From Lingula anatina (Eukaryota; Brachiopoda; Lingulata; Lingulida; Lingulidae): a stretch of DNA of 64,000 bases. The position numbers and the translations under genes are program-made. The DNA lies in NCBI RefSeq assembly GCF_001039355.2, contig NW_019774637.1:268927-332926 (forward strand), written 5' to 3'. Below are positions 51,828-64,000 of this stretch, one piece after another. Each line of letters starts with the position of its first letter. The stretch's first letter is position 1. Under the pieces are notes generated by a model, which saw only the letters and a list, made by a program, of their open reading frames with translations, did no database searches and was not told the DNA's origin.

Positions 51828-51885
<58 letters not shown>

Positions 51886-54188
51886 TATGACCAACAGTCC
51901 AGTTTATTTAACTTTTCTATTACTAACTACTGAAATCAGGCATACCCAACTACCAGACTCAGCACCAAATGATCCTTAATTCACCAGTAGATCGGACCAC
52001 ACTACCCGTTTTCAAGGTGTGCGTCAGTATGCGCTTCGAAGTATCAGATGCGACACTGCTCTTGCCCAGTACGCGAGGTGATAGTGATAATTCTCAGCGT
52101 GGTTGGAAAGTAGCGCATCTCATCTCAAAATTTGTTCTGGGGTATGATACTGTGTAATGCGTACTGACACACACCTTGAAAACGGGTAGTGTGGTCCAAT
52201 CTACTGGTGAATTCAGGATCCTTCAGTGCCAAGTCTGGTAGATGGGTAGGCCTGGACATGTTACCAGTCATTCCTCTTGTACTCCTCAGCAAACTCTTGC
52301 ACAGACTTCAGAGAGGCCAGGTCCAGTCTCATGGCCACCACTTGGGCCACTTTTCTTTCTTTTTGTATTCTCTCCACAGCATCATGAGCCTTCTTCATGT
52401 CACGGCAGGCCAGGGTGACGTGGGCCCCATGGAGGGCCATAGAACGGGCCGTCTCAAACCCTGTGAGAGAAAATAGCAGATTTTAGGCACCCCTATTATA
52501 ATAATATAAATTTGCTTGTTTCTTTTTCTTGTCTTTCATTTTTTAATACAGTTAACCTCATGTCACTTCACTGACTGTATAACTTATGCAACTTCTGAGG
52601 TACAATCATCAATGAAGGTTACATTTATAAAAATATAACTTAACAGAACACTAATTTAAAAAGCATATATTACAATAATTGTGACATTTGGAGGATCTCT
52701 AATCTACAATGTACTAATTACACAAAAACAAAGGTAAACATTAAAATATAATATGATACAATCAGGGTTAATTTACATTTGCAAAATGCGCAAGAAGTCC
52801 ATAGCAATTTTTTTACACCAGGTGCATGTCATTAGTTTGGGGAAATTACAAGAGAAATATGATATGAAAAGTTATCCATTTCTCACCTATTCCACCATTG
52901 GCTCCAGTCACAATGACATACTTCCCAGTGAGGTCTCTCCCCTGGAGCACCTGCTCTGCAGTACTACTGGCATCAAACCTCTGTTTAAACTCCAGCAGGT
53001 TGTTCCCAGTGTCTTCTACAGCAAAAGCAAGGCGAGGGTCAGTGTAAGTGACTTTCTCATTGATGTGGCTGTAAGAAAGAGCACATGGAACATATCAAAT
53101 TTTATCACTATTAGTGACTGAGGATGGGTGGTAATATCACATAGAGAAAACTGACCTTGTGAATAAAGGAAAGTTTACTTTGTGAAGTTTAATTCCAAAT
53201 TAAAAAATTTCCTTGTGATGTTTAAGCTAGGTGACTCATAACTCAGTTGTCAAATATTAAACTAAGAAGAGCCTTGTTTGCAATATAAGACAATTCTGTG
53301 TGCTGGGTGAAGTTCCAACATCTATATGACAAGGAGCTGATGATAATACATATCAAGTATGAGAAGGCATAATCAGACATTTACAGCTGGGTGAATGGCT
53401 GCACAGGGAGATCTTACTCAACATAATACACCTGTCCATTGTCTTTGAGCTTCCTTTCCCAACCATATGGAAGTTCTGAAATGAATCACAGAAAAAAAAA
53501 ACATTCAAATCAGTTTTTTAAAGTTCTGCTAACCTGCAACTATTTAAATTGTATGAACTTAGCAACCCTGAACTGATGTAAAATATATCCAACTTATTCT
53601 GTTTTTTTTTCTTTTCTTTCTTTCTTTTATTATTATTTTTTTCATATAGTAAGATCTCTTAGAATAAATGACAAATTAAAAACATACCTCCTGTTATCCT
53701 TTTCTTTTTACCAGTTGTAGGATGCTCCCATTGTGTGGACTTGGTACTATGACTGGAAATGAAATATAAAACATGAAAATAGTAATTATTTTCACTACAT
53801 ACTACTGTATATGGGCAACTTAAAAACTGTAATGAAAATGAACCATACATGTATACATCTGCTGCTGCATAACCTGGGCTGGACATAGTGCATTAGTAAG
53901 AAGCATCTTCCTAAAAATGCAAATCAGATATGATTCTATAACAACCAGTCATACTTGTAATAAACCTTGTAGATGAAATTGAAGCAGATTTTTGTCGAGA
54001 TGTAGATGGGGTTCAGACAACACAAAGTTAAAAATGTTACATCCTACAAATGAAACAAGGAGCCTAGAATACTACATGAGTTTTCCTCACTTTGCATAGT
54101 AAACCCTTCCTTCCAAGGTGACTCTCTCTTCCCAGCCAGCAGGAATTTCATCTTCACTGTCGGTGTCTAGTGCTCCAGCTGTAGCCAT
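50264..54188 (-). CDS. WWOX: WWOX, WW-domain-containing oxidoreductase (complete, 8 exons, 408 aa)
   Basis: Exons in transcript order: 54091-54188, 53688-53752, 53418-53475, 52887-53068, 52265-52460, 51350-51535, 50768-51026, 50264-50446. All phases join. WW1 spans about residues 16-44 (W19, YY30-31, W41). A basic GKKKR stretch (47-51) matches the nuclear-signal position of the human protein. WW2 spans about 57-86, with Tyr82 in place of the second Trp, as in human WWOX. The short-chain dehydrogenase domain has the cofactor loop TGANGGIG (128-135), NAA, catalytic-type SSESH (257-261) and YNLSK (289-293), then the family block [15 protein letters not shown] and the C-terminal [11 protein letters not shown]. 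Human WWOX is 414 aa. The protein is a WW adaptor and putative SDR enzyme acting in cytosol, mitochondria and nucleus. Confidence 0.97.
51759..51829 (-). pseudogene. Decayed partial copy of WWOX exon 5 inside intron 5
   Basis: About 70 bases resemble 52255-52324, the 3' end of exon 5 plus its donor, at roughly three quarters identity by eye. On the minus strand it reads [14 protein letters not shown] and then a stop, against [14 protein letters not shown] in the true exon. The copy is cut off at its other end by a GT/GA microsatellite. It appears to be a relic of exon duplication. Confidence 0.6.
51829..51886. repeat. (GT)n-(GA)n microsatellite in WWOX intron 5
   Basis: Pure GT run followed by GA units, directly beside the exon 5 relic. 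Confidence 0.95.
51937..52254. mobile_element. Inverted-repeat element ending 10 bases from the WWOX exon 5 donor
   Basis: The arms are 51937-52012 and about 52180-52254. They share, in reverse complement, CGGGTAGTGTGGTCC, ATCTACTGGTGAATT, GTCTGGTAG and GGGTA, with about ten mismatches over 72 bases. The interior is non-coding. The exon 5 donor GT is at 52263-52264. Confidence 0.7.
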
Positions 54189-56466
54189 TTGTTTTCAGTT
54201 CGTCAAATCGAGGCTGGGGATTCCCAAATTGAACACATTATTACTCCACAATTAACAGGATTGCATGTAAACACTAAGTAAGGTTGAACGCCTTATAAAA
54301 TATTCATGTGGTGCATGTTCTTAAATTTATTGAAGGGTGTAAATTACCCGGCACACATGTATTTAACGACAACCTGAAATGGGAAAAAAATTGACCTTTA
54401 TTCAGCCTTGAAAACCTTGCGCCAAACGAAACTGTATATAGATATCTATTAACAGGTATATATTAAGTAAAAGACTTATAAAACCCTATCGAAATATGTT
54501 GAAAATTGGCTGAATAGCCTAACCTTTCGAAAACGGTCTGGTAGCATTATTTCTCTTAGCATTACTTTATTCCTCGTAAGAGCATCGACTTGGGTGTTCC
54601 ACGGCTCCATCTCGACCATATTGCTGATAATTGTCTAGTTGAGTTGGCAGTTCATCTTGGCCGATAGTGTAGAGAGTACACTGAAGGAGGTCTCAGGTAT
54701 GGTACTGCCATATAGCATATAGATATTGATGTTTGATTGCCATGTCATTTCTCATGCATTGCATCAGTAAGGTAAAGTACGGCAAATTGTTTGTGTTGCC
54801 GGTTCAGTTGGCATGAATGATCAAGATGGATGTCCTTGCTTTACCATTGCATCAGAAAATGACAGTGGTGTTTGGGGTGTATTTAAAATGAACCTTAGTT
54901 GACAGTGGTGTTAAACGCAATATGTATTCCTCGCGATCATAAAGTTTGTTGTCAGTTCAATATCACTGACTAAACACATTCTCAACCTAACTTCCGAAAG
55001 TTCTTGGATTTGCCTAAATTACCTTTATCTTGATTTGATTCCCAAAAACATACACAGAAGGAAGATCACAGGTATGTCAGTTACGTGTACCTACATTAAG
55101 TTTGGAATTTTTGAAAATGAAATAGCATCAACAGTTATTATTATCTTATATTATGTTAACTTGATATGTCATTGATTATGGACATTTTATGGATGCTTTT
55201 AATTTCACTGTTCTTTTGCCAGATATTATTAATTTGAGCTTGTCATTTGATATAAACTGTGTAGAAATAAGTCAAAATTTTTGCTATCTTTTTGAACAGA
55301 AGAGATAAACATATAAACCAAAATCTTGATATTTGTTGCATCAGCTACAGTAGAAGATGTTGTGACTAGACAACATTAACTTGTGGAACTACAGTTAATG
55401 GGGGAATAGCACACAAAACAATAAAAAGCAATTTAATGCTAGAAATGCAACAATACCTGACCAGATATGTGATGGCTGTCAATATTTGGTATGCAGTGAG
55501 AAAGCTCACGAGAATTGTACAAACTAGTCAGATAATTACTTCCTGCACACTTTTACAGTAAGCTGATATTAGCTTGTAAATAATGTTATTGATAGAAGGA
55601 AAAACCAAAGCTTTAATTTTATTTTGATTTATGAAGTCTGATGCTAGATTTTATTATTACATTTTCAAATTGTGTGGTTTAAAATGTAATTTTACAAAAA
55701 GGAGTGTAGTTTATTTGTTTGTCAAGATTGCATGTTAAAAACTCTTGGGCCAATTATCTATGTAACATAAGACTCATTGAACATTCCCTTGTCTGAAAAC
55801 ATTACAGGGTCAATTGGCCTTAAGCTTAATGATGTTTTTCATGCAGGAATCCTGTAATGTTTTAGAGACATAATGGTGGTTATTGGTTATAAAAAAGGGG
55901 CCTTGATGCATTTTTATGCTGCAATGACATGCTTTGTACAATAGATGCTTTGTAACATACAGATGCTATCAGTGTTTGTCTCTTTGGGTACCAAAAGTAA
56001 TTAGGGATTAGTAGTTCTAAGCAGCATTTAGCATTATAACCTTGTAGATTAACAGGTATTATTTGTGATCACTATGTACTAGTAATGGAATGATTTTAAG
56101 TTCCAGTTTCAGGTTTGTGCTGTTTGTTGCAAGAGTTTATGCAATTGCATGCATTTATATTTGATTTATAGATGTAGAGAGTTCTTAAGGCATGGGCTCA
56201 TGAAGGAATCATTTTGGTATGCAGTTGGTACTGAATTTTTGGTCACTAAAACACATTTTGTCTTAAATGAACAAGATCATTTTCATGGAACTCAAAAATG
56301 AAAATGCCAAAAAAAAAAATTCAAACGTAATGATTCACTGGACAAAGAAAATCTTTCAGATGTGTGGCTAAATCACCAAACGTGATTGTGATCTTAGTAA
56401 ATATTATGTGGTCAATGTGTTGCCAAAAGGAAAAAAAAAGTAGGTATTTCTCTGATTTCAGCCACA
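54189..56466. other. Head-to-head interval between WWOX and AARS
   Basis: The two genes diverge with 2.28 kb between start codons. The AARS start codon sits 5 bases after a splice acceptor (CTGATTTCAG at 56452-56461), so AARS must have an upstream non-coding exon in this interval. One possible end is the donor TCTCAG/GTATGG at 54696/54697. No TATA box stands out. A shared bidirectional promoter is likely but unproven. Confidence 0.45.

Positions 56467-64000
<7,534 letters not shown>

Overview
This is a 64 kb piece of an animal nuclear genome. It is AT-rich and intron-rich, with GT-AG introns, many microsatellites, miniature inverted-repeat elements, one 922-base assembly gap and several single-N joins. 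Gene structures and protein similarity point to a bilaterian invertebrate, most likely a marine one and plausibly a non-vertebrate deuterostome such as a hemichordate or lancelet. The species cannot be fixed from sequence alone. Three single-N or near-N sites are flanked by almost identical head-to-tail copies (4986-5786, 14518-15342, 31234-32404). These look like two alleles of a very heterozygous animal laid side by side by the assembler.

Layout. 1-13161 holds no gene I can support: simple repeats, the gap and one short mobile-element copy. 13162-36968 (+) is a large gene for a secreted metalloprotease of the ADAMTS16/ADAMTS18 group. I traced 22 coding exons, from within the prodomain to the PLAC domain and stop; only the signal-peptide exon is missing. 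39882-40616 (+) is an intronless MAF-family bZIP factor with a TATA/CCAAT promoter, a kappaB-like site, an upstream ORF and an NF-E2/MARE-type site just before the start codon. 46891-48730 (+) is a two-exon class A peptide-type GPCR with a one-base frameshift at a T6 run. 50264-54188 (-) is a complete eight-exon WWOX gene (408 aa). 56467-64000 (+) is the first ten coding exons of cytoplasmic alanyl-tRNA synthetase, running off the window. A two-exon gene for a secreted coiled-coil plus F5/8C (discoidin) protein lies on the minus strand inside AARS intron 6 (60006-60887).

The gene set is informative. ADAMTS18, WWOX and MAF are neighbours on human chromosome 16q23, and AARS1 lies on 16q22. Finding ADAMTS16/18, MAF, WWOX and AARS within 51 kb here suggests an old bilaterian linkage, compact here and expanded in vertebrates. 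The genes do not form one biochemical pathway. The most unusual local features are a 36-base minisatellite that copies an ADAMTS splice donor five times, a decayed partial copy of WWOX exon 5 beside an inverted-repeat element that abuts the exon 5 donor, the MAF promoter sites, and several palindromic element families.
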